Assembly (NCBI GenBank): GCA_031119475.1
Contig: JAVHXV010000005.1
Span: 1 to 64,000, forward strand
From: Pedobacter sp.
Lineage (GTDB): Bacteria > Bacteroidota > Bacteroidia > Sphingobacteriales > Sphingobacteriaceae
Length of the DNA stretch: 64,000 bases
Reading direction: 5' to 3'
How positions within the stretch are numbered: the stretch's first letter is position 1; every line of letters starts with the position of its first letter. Shown piece by piece: positions 1-7,744 of the stretch. The notes beneath the pieces were generated by a model. That model was given only the letters and a program-made list of their open reading frames with translations. It was not told the origin of the DNA and did no database searches. Made by a program: the position numbers and the translations under genes.

Positions 1-28
1 CCTGAGCCAGGATCAAACTCTCCATTGT
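1..28 (-). rRNA. rrs: 16S ribosomal RNA, 5' end only
   Basis: Read on the minus strand, the left edge contains AGAGTTTGATCCTGGCTCAG, the universal 16S 5' motif (primer 27F site). Only about the first 28 bases of the gene are inside the window and the rest lies to the left. The 5' end is placed seven bases before AGAGTTTG by analogy with E. coli 16S, so it may be a few bases off. Confidence 0.95.
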
Positions 29-360
29 AAAATGTGAATTCGAACACTGACCATTCTGTTCTAACGAACTGATAGTCTAATAGTATCCTATTATTAATGT
101 TGTCTGTCGAATACAGACCTTAAAAACGAGCTTGGTCTCATGTACTTTGAAACTGTACCTGTTTAACCTCGCTACGCTATATAATGATATCCTTTTAATG
201 AACTTTTCGAAGTCACCTCGCGGCCTTCTGTATATGTCGCAATCTCCGGCCTCCGTTCAGCCATGGTCTTGTTTAGTCCATCGCCTCTCTTCAGCTTTCA
301 ATTGTTTCAGTCTTTGTTTTTTGTCCTGCCAACATCCGTTGGCGAACTCCCGTTTTGTTT
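29..360 (-). other. rRNA operon leader
   Basis: About 330 bases separate the 16S start from the nearest promoter (P1). No convincing reading frame is present and the stretch is read as transcribed rRNA leader. I could not identify a clear boxA antiterminator or the processing stem, whose partner would lie beyond 16S outside the window. Confidence 0.6.
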
Positions 361-367
361 GGGACTG

Positions 368-397
368 CAAAGGTAGAAAACTTTTTTAATCCTCCAA
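368..397 (-). promoter_or_regulatory. rrn promoter P1
   Basis: On the minus strand the -33 element TTG (397-395) is followed by exactly 19 bases and then TACCTTTG (375-368), a full match to the Bacteroidota -7 consensus TAnnTTTG. Transcription would start a few bases below 368 and run into 16S. Confidence 0.8.
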
Positions 398-514
398 AAT
401 TTTTGATGAAAAAATTTGAGATTTTTATTTCTCGATTTCGATCATCCAAAATCCCTTGCCCTATTTCAAATCTCCCTCGCTTTCCCTCATCTCCTCTTCT
501 TCCGAAGCGGGTTG

Positions 515-544
515 CAAAGGTAGAGAAAAATCTGGCCTCAGCAA
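515..544 (-). promoter_or_regulatory. rrn promoter P2
   Basis: TTG (544-542), 19 bases, TACCTTTG (522-515) on the minus strand. The bases just downstream, GCAACCCGCTTCGG, are nearly repeated downstream of P3, so P2 and P3 look like a duplication that includes the initially transcribed region. Confidence 0.8.
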
Positions 545-660
545 AATTATTCTTTAAAAAATCTGATAAATATGGTAACTCACTTAAAACGAGCTGCTTT
601 TTCTATATCGTCTATTTTTAAACCGCTTTTCAATTGCCCCTCTTCCTCCGAAGCGGGATG

Positions 661-690
661 CAAAAGTAGCAAAAATGGCCATCATTGCAA
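661..690 (-). promoter_or_regulatory. rrn promoter P3
   Basis: TTG (690-688), 19 bases, TACTTTTG (668-661) on the minus strand. This is the farthest of three promoters about 146 bases apart, all with the same spacer length. Its downstream GCATCCCGCTTCGG differs from that of P2 by one base. Confidence 0.78.
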
Positions 691-835
691 AGGATGCAGG
701 CAAAATTATTAAGCAAAAGAGTTAAGTGTATGATTCACACGCAGAATGATTTGATGTCAGCGCATCGAGCACATCAACTAAACGGGATAGCAGCAGGCCT
801 GACTATTGATATCGTACCCCCGATAGCCAGAGTTC

Positions 836-993
836 TTCGGGAAAACCACCTATTTCTTCGGGTGTTGTTCGGGAAGTCTTCGGGAAAACGGCCACTTTCT
901 TCGGGAACTCTTCGGGAAAGCTTCGGGAAGTCTTCGGGAAAGCTTCGGGAAGCCTTCGGGAAAGTCTCGGGAATGCTTCGGGAACTGTTCGTG
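836..993. repeat. 11-base-period TTCGGGAA array
   Basis: TTCGGG recurs at 836, 857, 868, 879, 900, 911, 922, 933, 944, 955 and 977, with degenerate copies at about 966 and 988. From 900 to 988 every step is exactly 11 bases. The two longer gaps are 21 bases, that is two units less one base. Each unit reads about TTCGGGAAnnY, and TTC-GG-GAA is a near-palindrome. Three units make 33 bases, which explains the 11-residue pattern seen if it is translated. No function is known to me. Confidence 0.85.
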
Positions 994-1117
994 CCGGACC
1001 CGAAGGCCACCCAAGGCAGTCACGGCCCCTTTACGAGGCCTTCCCTACGCAGTGGCGAACGCGTCTCGATTGAATGCGGAGAGAAACCCGAACAGAAGAT
1101 AGGGGTTGACATTACTT

Positions 1118-1672
1118 CTATTCGAACTTACCAAATTCATTTGGATGTTGTCTGGCATATTTTTCGATCAGGTCCATTGTCCTATCATGAATTCTATAAT
1201 AAACTTCATCTAATTCATCAAAGTCGTTTCTTCCCACCTCATATTTTGCATCTGCTTTTTTAACGAGTTCAAACAGCTCGTTGTCGCCAATAAGTTGAAG
1301 TCCGGCTAGGATTGGCGGTAAAAACTTGCGATAACCTTTTTGATAAAATTGCGAAAAGCCTCCATTGATCACTTCTGCATCTAGATACCAAAAAAAGTAT
1401 AGTGCCTTTTGCCCAGGAGACAGTCTTTTTGAAAGTAGCTTTTCGTGCTCATCATCAGATGCAATATTGATCGGCTCTAAAAGTGCCCAGCCCAAATCCC
1501 AACGATGCAGGGTATCGAAATCCAGTTTATTGATTTCCGGTTGAAGATGGTTCTTTTTATCAAACGAATTGTACTGTTCGGTAGAAGCATTCATCGTTTT
1601 TTTTGATGGTTGGTCGTGTTGTGCACAACCATAAACCAATACGAATAAAGTAATCAGTTTAAAGAGTTTCAT
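1118..1672 (-). CDS. DUF4375 (DMP19-like) lipoprotein
   Basis: The 184-residue product starts with a short lipoprotein signal (KLFKLITLFVLVYGC, acylation Cys at about residue 16), so it should be anchored in an envelope membrane. Residues about 85-150 carry the DUF4375 core, including VINGGFSQFYQKGY, the hallmark of the family that contains the DNA-mimic protein DMP19. DMP19 itself is cytoplasmic, so DNA mimicry is doubtful for an exported member. It is the promoter-distal gene of a leftward run, with about 150 bases between it and the next gene upstream. Start ATG at 1672. The family call is fairly safe; the role is unknown. Confidence 0.7.
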   Translation of the reverse strand: MKLFKLITLFVLVYGCAQHDQPSKKTMNASTEQYNSFDKKNHLQPEINKLDFDTLHRWDLGWALLEPINIASDDEHEKLLSKRLSPGQKALYFFWYLDAEVINGGFSQFYQKGYRKFLPPILAGLQLIGDNELFELVKKADAKYEVGRNDFDELDEVYYRIHDRTMDLIEKYARQHPNEFGKFE

Positions 1673-1821
1673 AAATTAGTCGTTAATTCTGACACAATAT
1701 ATAATATTGAAGTAATTTCCTCAATTTTTCTCGAAGCAACTAGACTAATGAATTTAAAACGATTGCATCAAGCAAATTTGCTGTATGAATTTCGCTGGTG
1801 GGCACGGCCAGTTCATTGCAG

Positions 1822-2358
1822 TTATTCTATTCGCTTCAACAATCTATAGTAGATCACATTTCCCTTGCCATCATCCAAGGTCATCAATAACATTCCCTTT
1901 TTTAAGAATTCGTTGATGTCTTTTGCGAATAAGTTCACTCCCCAAATCTCTTGATAATCTCTGATTTCCATATTATCTATAATTAAAAAGTGTCCATCTA
2001 ATTTGAAATTAGGTGTCTTTCCTGCAGGAAGAATGTCAAATATTTTCTTCAGTTCTTTTGAAGAATAAGTGTTGTCACGATCAGACATCATTGAATAGAT
2101 TTTCCCATTGCCATAAAATGCAAACCATTGGTACTTGCTGGACCAGGGGTTAACCATGTTCACTTTTTCTGGGTTAGGAATTTCAACTTTTTTCCAAAAG
2201 CCGATTAATTGGGAAAGTTCAGGAGGCCCACCAGTTTCTGATTTAGTTTCCTGAGCGCATGAAGAAAATGATAAGAAGAGGAGAAAAACTAATGTCAGGT
2301 TTTTTATGGTCATCGTGGAATTACTCATGTTTGAAATCATTTGTGCATGCATGTTCAT
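1822..2358 (-). CDS. Small lipoprotein, lipocalin-like
   Basis: A 178-residue product with a hydrophobic stretch ending in FSSCAQE, a lipobox, at about residues 30-36. An internal ATG at 2313 (MTIKNLTL) would place the signal peptide right at the N-terminus and is the likelier start; the longer frame from ATG 2358 is reported as the outer bound. The mature part begins ELSQLIGFWKK and alternates hydrophobic residues, as in lipocalin-like DUF lipoproteins of Bacteroidota. It lies 14 bases after the next gene upstream (2373-3077) and may be cotranscribed with it. Function unknown. Confidence 0.6.
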   Translation of the reverse strand: MNMHAQMISNMSNSTMTIKNLTLVFLLFLSFSSCAQETKSETGGPPELSQLIGFWKKVEIPNPEKVNMVNPWSSKYQWFAFYGNGKIYSMMSDRDNTYSSKELKKIFDILPAGKTPNFKLDGHFLIIDNMEIRDYQEIWGVNLFAKDINEFLKKGMLLMTLDDGKGNVIYYRLLKRIE

Positions 2359-2372
2359 TAAAGTAAGGTTGG

Positions 2373-3077
2373 CTAGCTGATTTTATAAAGCAACATCACT
2401 TCGCAATCATGTTCATTAATGAAAAATGAGAAAGGCCGGTTTTTAAACAGGTCGAGTTTACCAGCTACGGACAGATTGGCAAGCGCTTTGTGCAATAATA
2501 CCCTCGAATGGAACTGAAATAATCTTTGGAGTTCAAAATTGATGTCTAAATAATCTAGGTCTTCAAACTCTTGGCAATCAAGCCATGCGGGTTCGAAATC
2601 TATCCCGCGTTCGAGAAATAGTACCTGCTTGTTATAGTCATATTCACCCGAAATGTAACGAGGCTCATGGATTTCTGGATATTCTTGAATGCCATAGCCC
2701 GTTACGCAACTTGAAAAGTGATAATAATGATCATATTCAATGAATAGGGCCTGAATATCATCTAGTGCCCTTGAGGAAATGATTTCATTGATCATCTTAT
2801 CCAATTCTTTTTGAAAATAGATGATCAGCGCATGGTTATCAAGTGCTAGGTACGCTCCTAATTTAGCTTCAAAAGAACGGTCTAGGGACGTATTCTTAGC
2901 TAATTCCTTAAGGTCATCCAACATTTTCTTTTCACCATAGTCTAGCACAACTGTCCTTCCTGCTTTGATATCTTGATATTCTTGTTCGTACAATCCTGCT
3001 ATCGTTACCTTTTTTAGTCTCTCAAAAAGATGATCTCTTTGTTTCTCTAAAAGCGTTAGAATTTTAGGGTTGTCCAT
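2373..3077 (-). CDS. Hypothetical protein, 234 aa
   Basis: I do not recognise this protein. It has no signal peptide or membrane segment. It is rich in aromatic and acidic residues in the middle (IEYDHYYHFSSC, then an EPRYISGEYDY stretch) and helical at the N-terminus. Small acidic cytoplasmic proteins of this look next to Fic and lipoprotein genes are sometimes immunity proteins, but nothing here proves that. Start ATG 3077. It is followed after 14 bases by the lipoprotein gene at 1822-2358, which suggests one transcript. Confidence 0.55.
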   Translation of the reverse strand: MDNPKILTLLEKQRDHLFERLKKVTIAGLYEQEYQDIKAGRTVVLDYGEKKMLDDLKELAKNTSLDRSFEAKLGAYLALDNHALIIYFQKELDKMINEIISSRALDDIQALFIEYDHYYHFSSCVTGYGIQEYPEIHEPRYISGEYDYNKQVLFLERGIDFEPAWLDCQEFEDLDYLDINFELQRLFQFHSRVLLHKALANLSVAGKLDLFKNRPFSFFINEHDCEVMLLYKIS

Positions 3078-3125
3078 TTTAAGTGTGTTTTAGGCAGCGA
3101 TTGAAGTCGGCAAACCTTGTTGGGT

Positions 3126-4082
3126 CTAATACTTCTTCTTATAGTAGGTTGTTTTTTTATCTCCAAATTTTTCAATCAGCCCAATCTCAACACCATTTTT
3201 TAGGTCTCTGCTCGCAGTAGCAGTTGATATTTCGTGAAAATGCCTGATATAGTCTTTCCGGGTAAATTCTTCATGATGCTCTTCTAAAAAAACCGCTAGC
3301 CTTTCGGTTTCATTTAATCTCCTGGTACCATTTTCTAGCAATTCATCAAATGATTGTTCGATGATATTCAGCATAAATTCGATAAATGTAGTTGACTTGC
3401 CTTCCTTATCTGAAATGGAAAGGGCCTGATAATATTCGTTTTGATTTTTTGAAATCAAAGTTTCAAAAGGTAAAAATTCAAAAAGCGGGTATTCGCTCAT
3501 TAAGATCAATGTTTGCCACAATCTCCCCATTCTCCCATTCCCATCCATAAAAGGATGAATAAACTCTACTTCATAATGAAAAACGCAACTTTTTATAAGT
3601 GTCAGTTCTGATTTGTCTTTCAGGTATAGAAATAGTTCACCCATCAAATATTTCAAGTTTGAAAATGGAGGTGCCATGTGCTCAATTTTAGAACCTTTGA
3701 CTATTCCAACACCTTTAGTCCTGTATTTTCCTGGATCTAAAACCAGTCCAGTCATCAGAAGCTGATGCGCCTTTAAGAAATCCTTTTCAGCACTGTGTTT
3801 AAATTTTTTTAATACTTGATAGACATTCAGCGCGTTCAAGACTTCTTTAATATCTTTTTCGGGGCCGACAACTCTTTTGTTTTCCAGAATGGAAGTGATC
3901 TGCTCTTCGGACAGTGTATTCCCTTCAATGCTCAGGGAAGAATGGATTGTCTTTATCTGATTCTGTTTTCTGAGTGTAGGATTTTGCCTTACCAAGTTTT
4001 TTGCATTCGCTTCTCCGATCTTCTGGGAAATCGCAGTAATCAGCTTTAATATTTTTGGGGTGATCTTGTAAGGCGGCTTCAT
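3126..4082 (-). CDS. Fic family protein with winged-helix C-terminus
   Basis: Fic enzymes transfer AMP or related groups to target side chains. The catalytic motif HPFMDGNGRMGR is complete at about residues 176-187. An inhibitory motif of the S/T-x-x-x-E-G/N type, SLSIEGN, sits N-terminal at about 49-55, so this is a self-inhibited class II Fic. The last 70 residues (FTRKDYIRHF, then STATASRDL) look like a DNA-binding winged helix. I place the start at ATG 4082 (318 residues). An upstream in-frame TTG at 4109 lies inside two palindromes that fit an operator better than coding sequence. Together these suggest an enzyme that represses its own gene. Confidence 0.85.
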   Translation of the reverse strand: MKPPYKITPKILKLITAISQKIGEANAKNLVRQNPTLRKQNQIKTIHSSLSIEGNTLSEEQITSILENKRVVGPEKDIKEVLNALNVYQVLKKFKHSAEKDFLKAHQLLMTGLVLDPGKYRTKGVGIVKGSKIEHMAPPFSNLKYLMGELFLYLKDKSELTLIKSCVFHYEVEFIHPFMDGNGRMGRLWQTLILMSEYPLFEFLPFETLISKNQNEYYQALSISDKEGKSTTFIEFMLNIIEQSFDELLENGTRRLNETERLAVFLEEHHEEFTRKDYIRHFHEISTATASRDLKNGVEIGLIEKFGDKKTTYYKKKY

Positions 4083-4084
4083 TT

Positions 4085-4114
4085 TGATACTATCATTTGA
4101 TACTATCAAATTTA
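4085..4114 (-). promoter_or_regulatory. Tandem palindromic operator and -7 box of the fic gene
   Basis: Two identical 11-base palindromes, TGATA-C-TATCA, lie at 4085-4095 and 4098-4108, with a 13-base period, directly before the fic ATG at 4082. A -7 box TAAATTTG (4114-4107, minus strand) overlaps the second copy; no good -33 TTG is seen. A bound dimer would cover the promoter and start site, which fits autoregulation by the Fic C-terminal winged helix. Confidence 0.6.
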
Positions 4115-4586
4115 CGATAAAATGATGGACGATTTAAATTTATGTGCATTACACTGGTACCAAATAAATTGGTGATTACTAAACTAAGGGCAATCTTTTT
4201 GTTGACTTCGTTTTATTATTAGCGATGATCAAAACTGGAATGGCCAAGAATATCAACCTCATGGTACTGTCAAATATCCGATCTACAAATTGCCTAAGCG
4301 CTGTGCTTATAGACCAGTCGATGTCTTTGAATGCTCTACTAATCATTAATTGTATGCTAATATTTACCATGGTTATCTCATAGCATGAATTGTGATGGAA
4401 TCTAGAACGTCACAAGTCGCTGCCTGCTGCGCTGAGGCCTAAGACTTGCGCCAGTGGGCTTGCCGGAGTCAGTGGGCTTGCGTCAAATTCCTATGCAATA
4501 TAGTGGTTGAGATGATTTACCTATCAAGCAATGCTGCCCCTCTGGTTGGCAAACCTTTGTTAGCTGCATTATTGGGATGTAAAATT
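4115..4586. other. Intergenic stretch without a supported gene
   Basis: About 470 bases. A 63-codon leftward frame (4370-4179) has no promoter or recognisable product. A 12-base word CAGTGGGCTTGC occurs at 4452-4463 and 4470-4481, an 18-base period. Nothing else is identifiable. Confidence 0.4.
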
Positions 4587-5663
4587 TTATTTATTAATCC
4601 ACAAAATCATTTCCGCAATTCTTTTTGTTTCCGCAGATGAATATACAGGTTTAAAATACTTTACATAGCTTAACAATTCGTTTAAGGTCAGGATTTTCAC
4701 ATGCTGAAATTCCCCTTTTGGTTTAGCGGTAGTCAAAACAATTAGATTTTTGATAGATATTTTCTTGTCACCCCAGTGGTGATTGTCTAAATGTAATTGA
4801 TAGCTGCTCCTATCACTATTCAATAAATAAAATAATGCAAAGCTGGTTCTTTTAATTTGTTGTACAGGTGAACGCAAGTTCAAATTCTCTATTGATTTCT
4901 CACTCCAATTCTTTGTTTCAATAAGAAATATCCCCGAAGGACCTACAAGAACATGGTCAATCTGAACAGACTTGATGTAGTCATTTTCGTGTCTATTATA
5001 AATCGCTTTGGAAAATGAGACATCAAAGTCATTAATTAGGAAATAATCATCATTTAATGCCCCTAAGGTTTTAACTACTTTTTGTTCTCCTATGGCACCA
5101 TAAATATAGTTGTTAAGCCCGTCTATGACTGTTTTTTTCCTCTCAAGTTCCTTCAATACGCCCGAAGCGCTTCGCTTTACCGCTTCATTAAAATATGAAT
5201 TAATAAATTGGCTTCGGTTATTTTTGATTCTATAGTCTTGAACAAGATTGCCTATAGACATTTCTACTTCCTGTTCGAAATTATGCTCCTTAAATTTTAT
5301 TGTCTTTACATAGCCCCAATTTTTAAAAGCACACCTAATTTTCTTAAAAATGTTTTTTGAAGTATTGCCTTTCGAAATGTTAAGCTGCTCTTTTAATTGG
5401 TTAATTTCAATTGTCAACACCTGACTTTTTTCTTGCTTTTGAATATCTATGGCCATTTTCAATTGTGGCAAATCGGTGCTTAAAATCTCTTTCTCTTGTT
5501 CAATTAAATTTTTGTGATGAGAAATTAGCTGCTGTATATGGTTAGGATAAGAATCTTGAAAAACCATAACTTCTTTCAACGACTTAAAATCGCTGATTTT
5601 ATTCCGGTCCAATTCTGATTTTAAAGTAGTCAGTGAGCCAACGGTATTATAAATCTTGCACAT
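4587..5663 (-). CDS. NERD domain protein with N-terminal coiled coil
   Basis: Of 358 residues, about 45-110 form a charged, probably coiled-coil helix (LIEQEKEILS, then IEINQLKEQL). The C-terminal half is a NERD (nuclease-related) domain. GAIGEQ at about 189-194 is its opening motif. QIDHVLVGPSGIFLIETKNW at about 234-253 supplies the D and E-x-K residues of a PD-(D/E)xK nuclease fold. NERD proteins occur on plasmids and in mobile or defence regions, but substrates are mostly unknown. Start ATG 5663. It stands alone between two AT-rich spacers. Confidence 0.82.
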   Translation of the reverse strand: MCKIYNTVGSLTTLKSELDRNKISDFKSLKEVMVFQDSYPNHIQQLISHHKNLIEQEKEILSTDLPQLKMAIDIQKQEKSQVLTIEINQLKEQLNISKGNTSKNIFKKIRCAFKNWGYVKTIKFKEHNFEQEVEMSIGNLVQDYRIKNNRSQFINSYFNEAVKRSASGVLKELERKKTVIDGLNNYIYGAIGEQKVVKTLGALNDDYFLINDFDVSFSKAIYNRHENDYIKSVQIDHVLVGPSGIFLIETKNWSEKSIENLNLRSPVQQIKRTSFALFYLLNSDRSSYQLHLDNHHWGDKKISIKNLIVLTTAKPKGEFQHVKILTLNELLSYVKYFKPVYSSAETKRIAEMILWINK

Positions 5664-6051
5664 TAGATCTTTTAAGCAACTTATTCAATCTTGAAGTAAA
5701 ATACATAAAACTCTGTAAAATAGGAAACAGATACCTGTTGTATTGTTACAAGACGAATGGATTCGTAACTTGGTTTTGAAATCGAAAGCCATGTAATTAT
5801 TCACCAAAAGAAAAGTAAGCTGATTATTTATTTAGAAGAACAATAATCGCTTTTGGATTGTCGGCATCAGAAAGGTGTCGGCAATTTGCATATATGCACC
5901 ATTAGGGATAGGCGCCATGCTTTGCACATACGTTCTGCCGCTTCGCGTAGTAGCGGCAAGTTAAAGAAAAATGTAATAAAACATTGAAGTTCAGAATATG
6001 TTCCAACAAAAACAATGAGGCATTGCGCCAAACGGCTGTCGGATGCAGTTC
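5664..6051. other. Intergenic stretch with one hairpin
   Basis: About 390 bases without a supported gene. A 7-bp hairpin, TGCCGCT (5936-5942) with AGCGGCA (5952-5958) and a 9-base loop, is the only clear structure. It has no T tract, so it is not an obvious terminator. Confidence 0.4.
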
Positions 6052-6663
6052 TTATATTAGAGTATATATACAGTTTCCTAACCGCTCAATAAAATCAACT
6101 GAAGTTGTTACATCATTAGGTCGAATCACTTGCAAAGTACCTGATAAAGGATCTAAATCGCCTTCGTGGACTATCTGATTTCTTCTCATAACTATATTTT
6201 TCAACTCTACTTTGACATCACTTTCGCTCATTCTCATACATGTTGCGATCTTAAACCATTTGTGGTTTTCTGCCCATATCAAACTTAGAGCAGGATTTAA
6301 TTTTTCGGGATCTTGGAAAGAAAGATGACTGTGATTTTGAATTATAATTCTCTCAAAAACATCTACTGGTGAAGGGATAGACGTGGCATTAGTAATTGCA
6401 TCTAATTGTGAAAGATTAATAGTAAAATTTTTGTAAGCAGGTGTTGTCGCTCTAAGACCTAAGAAGATGTCAATCATCCCTTGCTTTACTATATCATGCA
6501 TAAATTTGTCAAAAGCAGATATAACATATACTACTTCACTTCTTAAAATATCCGAGACATCAGTGGCTGGATAATGCAATGTGGCGGTTAAATGAATATA
6601 TAAAGAATCAAGATTCCTGACCCTCAAAACAGCATCATCGAATCTTAATTTCGCTCTATGCAT
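6052..6663 (-). CDS. HEPN-domain protein, probable RNase effector
   Basis: A 203-residue, mostly helical protein. RNQIVH at 161-166 followed by EGD is the R-x4-H catalytic motif of HEPN ribonucleases. The segment RSEVVYVISAFDKFMHDIV at 41-59 matches the first helices of the RiboL-PSP-HEPN type group. Its ATG (6663) lies inside the end of the ParA gene, an 8-base overlap (ATGCATAG), so the two are translationally coupled. HEPN enzymes usually cut RNA in toxin-antitoxin, CRISPR or abortive-infection systems. That role is inferred here; the motif is seen directly. Confidence 0.75.
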   Translation of the reverse strand: MHRAKLRFDDAVLRVRNLDSLYIHLTATLHYPATDVSDILRSEVVYVISAFDKFMHDIVKQGMIDIFLGLRATTPAYKNFTINLSQLDAITNATSIPSPVDVFERIIIQNHSHLSFQDPEKLNPALSLIWAENHKWFKIATCMRMSESDVKVELKNIVMRRNQIVHEGDLDPLSGTLQVIRPNDVTTSVDFIERLGNCIYTLI

Positions 6664-7684
6664 TTTCTTTTATCTGTTCTATAATATGAGCAAAATCAAT
6701 AAATTGTTGGTCAAATAATTCTCTTTTCGCGACCATCTGTGCAAGTACAGTTCCAGTACGTTCCATTTGCTCATCTGTTAGAGCGTAAACCGGCACTCCA
6801 TGAACATTGGATTGAGGTAAAAGACTTTGAAAATCAGGAATTTCCGCTAAACAATAGTCTGTTGGAATTCCAGTATCTCGATATAAATCATTTTCTAAAA
6901 GCATGTTACTTTTTAATAGGCTAGGAATTAGCACTTTACTAACCTCTTCTATTATTTCATCCATGTTGTTTCTAAAGGGTGCAGCAGGTTTTCCACTTCT
7001 AATATTAAACCTTTGAAGTATTATGCCAGCTAATTTTGGGTTTTTTTCTGGAAAAGGGTATGCAGAAGCTGCAAATAATGACCTCATTTGCTGGGAAGCT
7101 TGATACCATCTAGGTAAAACATTTGAAAGAGTTTTTATTGCCATTAAAGAAAAAGGGTCAGGATTCGTAGGAATAATAAATAAATCAGAAATACTGAATA
7201 AATTTTGATTTATTGCCCCTAATCCAGGATTTAAATCCGTTATTACATAATCAATATTATGATGATCACAAAGTAATGCTATTAAGGCATTAAAAGCACC
7301 TGGCAAGTTTTGCATAGTTGCAAAAGCATTATTTGAAGTTTGGGCAAAGCTAAGAGCTGGCTCTAATTCAGTTAAATTCGGATGACCAGGTAATAAAAAT
7401 AAATTATCATTGTTGGGAACATTATAACAATCAAATGCTTGAATTGGTTCAGGTCTACCTTCAAATGCCGAACTTACTCCGGCCATAATATTTCTTGTGT
7501 TTGTTGGAGCGTCGGTATAGTATTGCTCAAACGAATCTTTCATTATTAATCCAGTAAGATTGCACTGAGGATCAGCATCGACTAACAAAACTCTGCTTCC
7601 ATTTTGTGCGAGTTTCCATCCTAGATGAAAAGTTGTAGTTGTTTTACTTACTCCACCTTTATGATTGAAAAATATAATTCTCAT
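6656..7684 (-). CDS. ParA/Soj-type ATPase coupled to HEPN protein
   Basis: A 342-residue P-loop ATPase of the ParA/MinD group. The deviant Walker A HKGGVSKTTTT is at 8-18, Walker A' VDADPQCNLT at 35-44, and Walker B about YVITDLNPGLG at 146-156. The rest follows the ParA fold (IIPTNPDPFSLMAIKTL). There is no ParB, no centromere-like repeat and no plasmid gene nearby. Its only partner is the overlapping HEPN gene, so partitioning is unlikely. By analogy with other ATPase plus RNase pairs, it would sense or regulate and the HEPN protein would act. Start ATG 7684, own promoter at 7704-7735. Confidence 0.85.
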   Translation of the reverse strand: MRIIFFNHKGGVSKTTTTFHLGWKLAQNGSRVLLVDADPQCNLTGLIMKDSFEQYYTDAPTNTRNIMAGVSSAFEGRPEPIQAFDCYNVPNNDNLFLLPGHPNLTELEPALSFAQTSNNAFATMQNLPGAFNALIALLCDHHNIDYVITDLNPGLGAINQNLFSISDLFIIPTNPDPFSLMAIKTLSNVLPRWYQASQQMRSLFAASAYPFPEKNPKLAGIILQRFNIRSGKPAAPFRNNMDEIIEEVSKVLIPSLLKSNMLLENDLYRDTGIPTDYCLAEIPDFQSLLPQSNVHGVPVYALTDEQMERTGTVLAQMVAKRELFDQQFIDFAHIIEQIKENA

Positions 7685-7703
7685 TTTATAATTTTAGTTT
7701 TCT

Positions 7704-7744
7704 CAAATGTAAGTAAAAGTTGTTTCATTGTTCAATAATGAAAC
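7704..7744 (-). promoter_or_regulatory. Promoter and inverted repeat before the ParA-HEPN operon
   Basis: On the minus strand, TTG (7735-7733), 21 bases, then TACATTTG (7711-7704), 19 bases before the ATG at 7684. A perfect 8-bp inverted repeat, GTTTCATT (7722-7729) and AATGAAAC (7737-7744), surrounds the -33 element and looks like an operator. Confidence 0.6.

Noticed and set aside
774..1010. Leftward 78-codon frame with an 11-residue Pro/Phe repeat
   Set aside because: It is the translation of the 11-base DNA array (33 bases is 11 codons). All frames through the array look repetitive, and there is no promoter or ribosome site.
132..1263. Rightward frames of 85, 88 and 192 codons upstream of the rRNA gene
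   Set aside because: They run antisense through the rRNA leader, the three rrn promoters and the repeat array, with no recognisable product.
4179..4370. Leftward 63-codon frame with one hydrophobic segment
   Set aside because: It has an ATG, but no promoter box, no ribosome site and no recognisable family. Kept only as a note in the intergenic entry.
6656..7684. ParA as a plasmid or chromosome partition protein
   Set aside because: No ParB, no centromere-like iterons beside it, and its coupled partner is a HEPN protein. The 11-base arrays are hundreds of bases away and have no link to it that can be seen.
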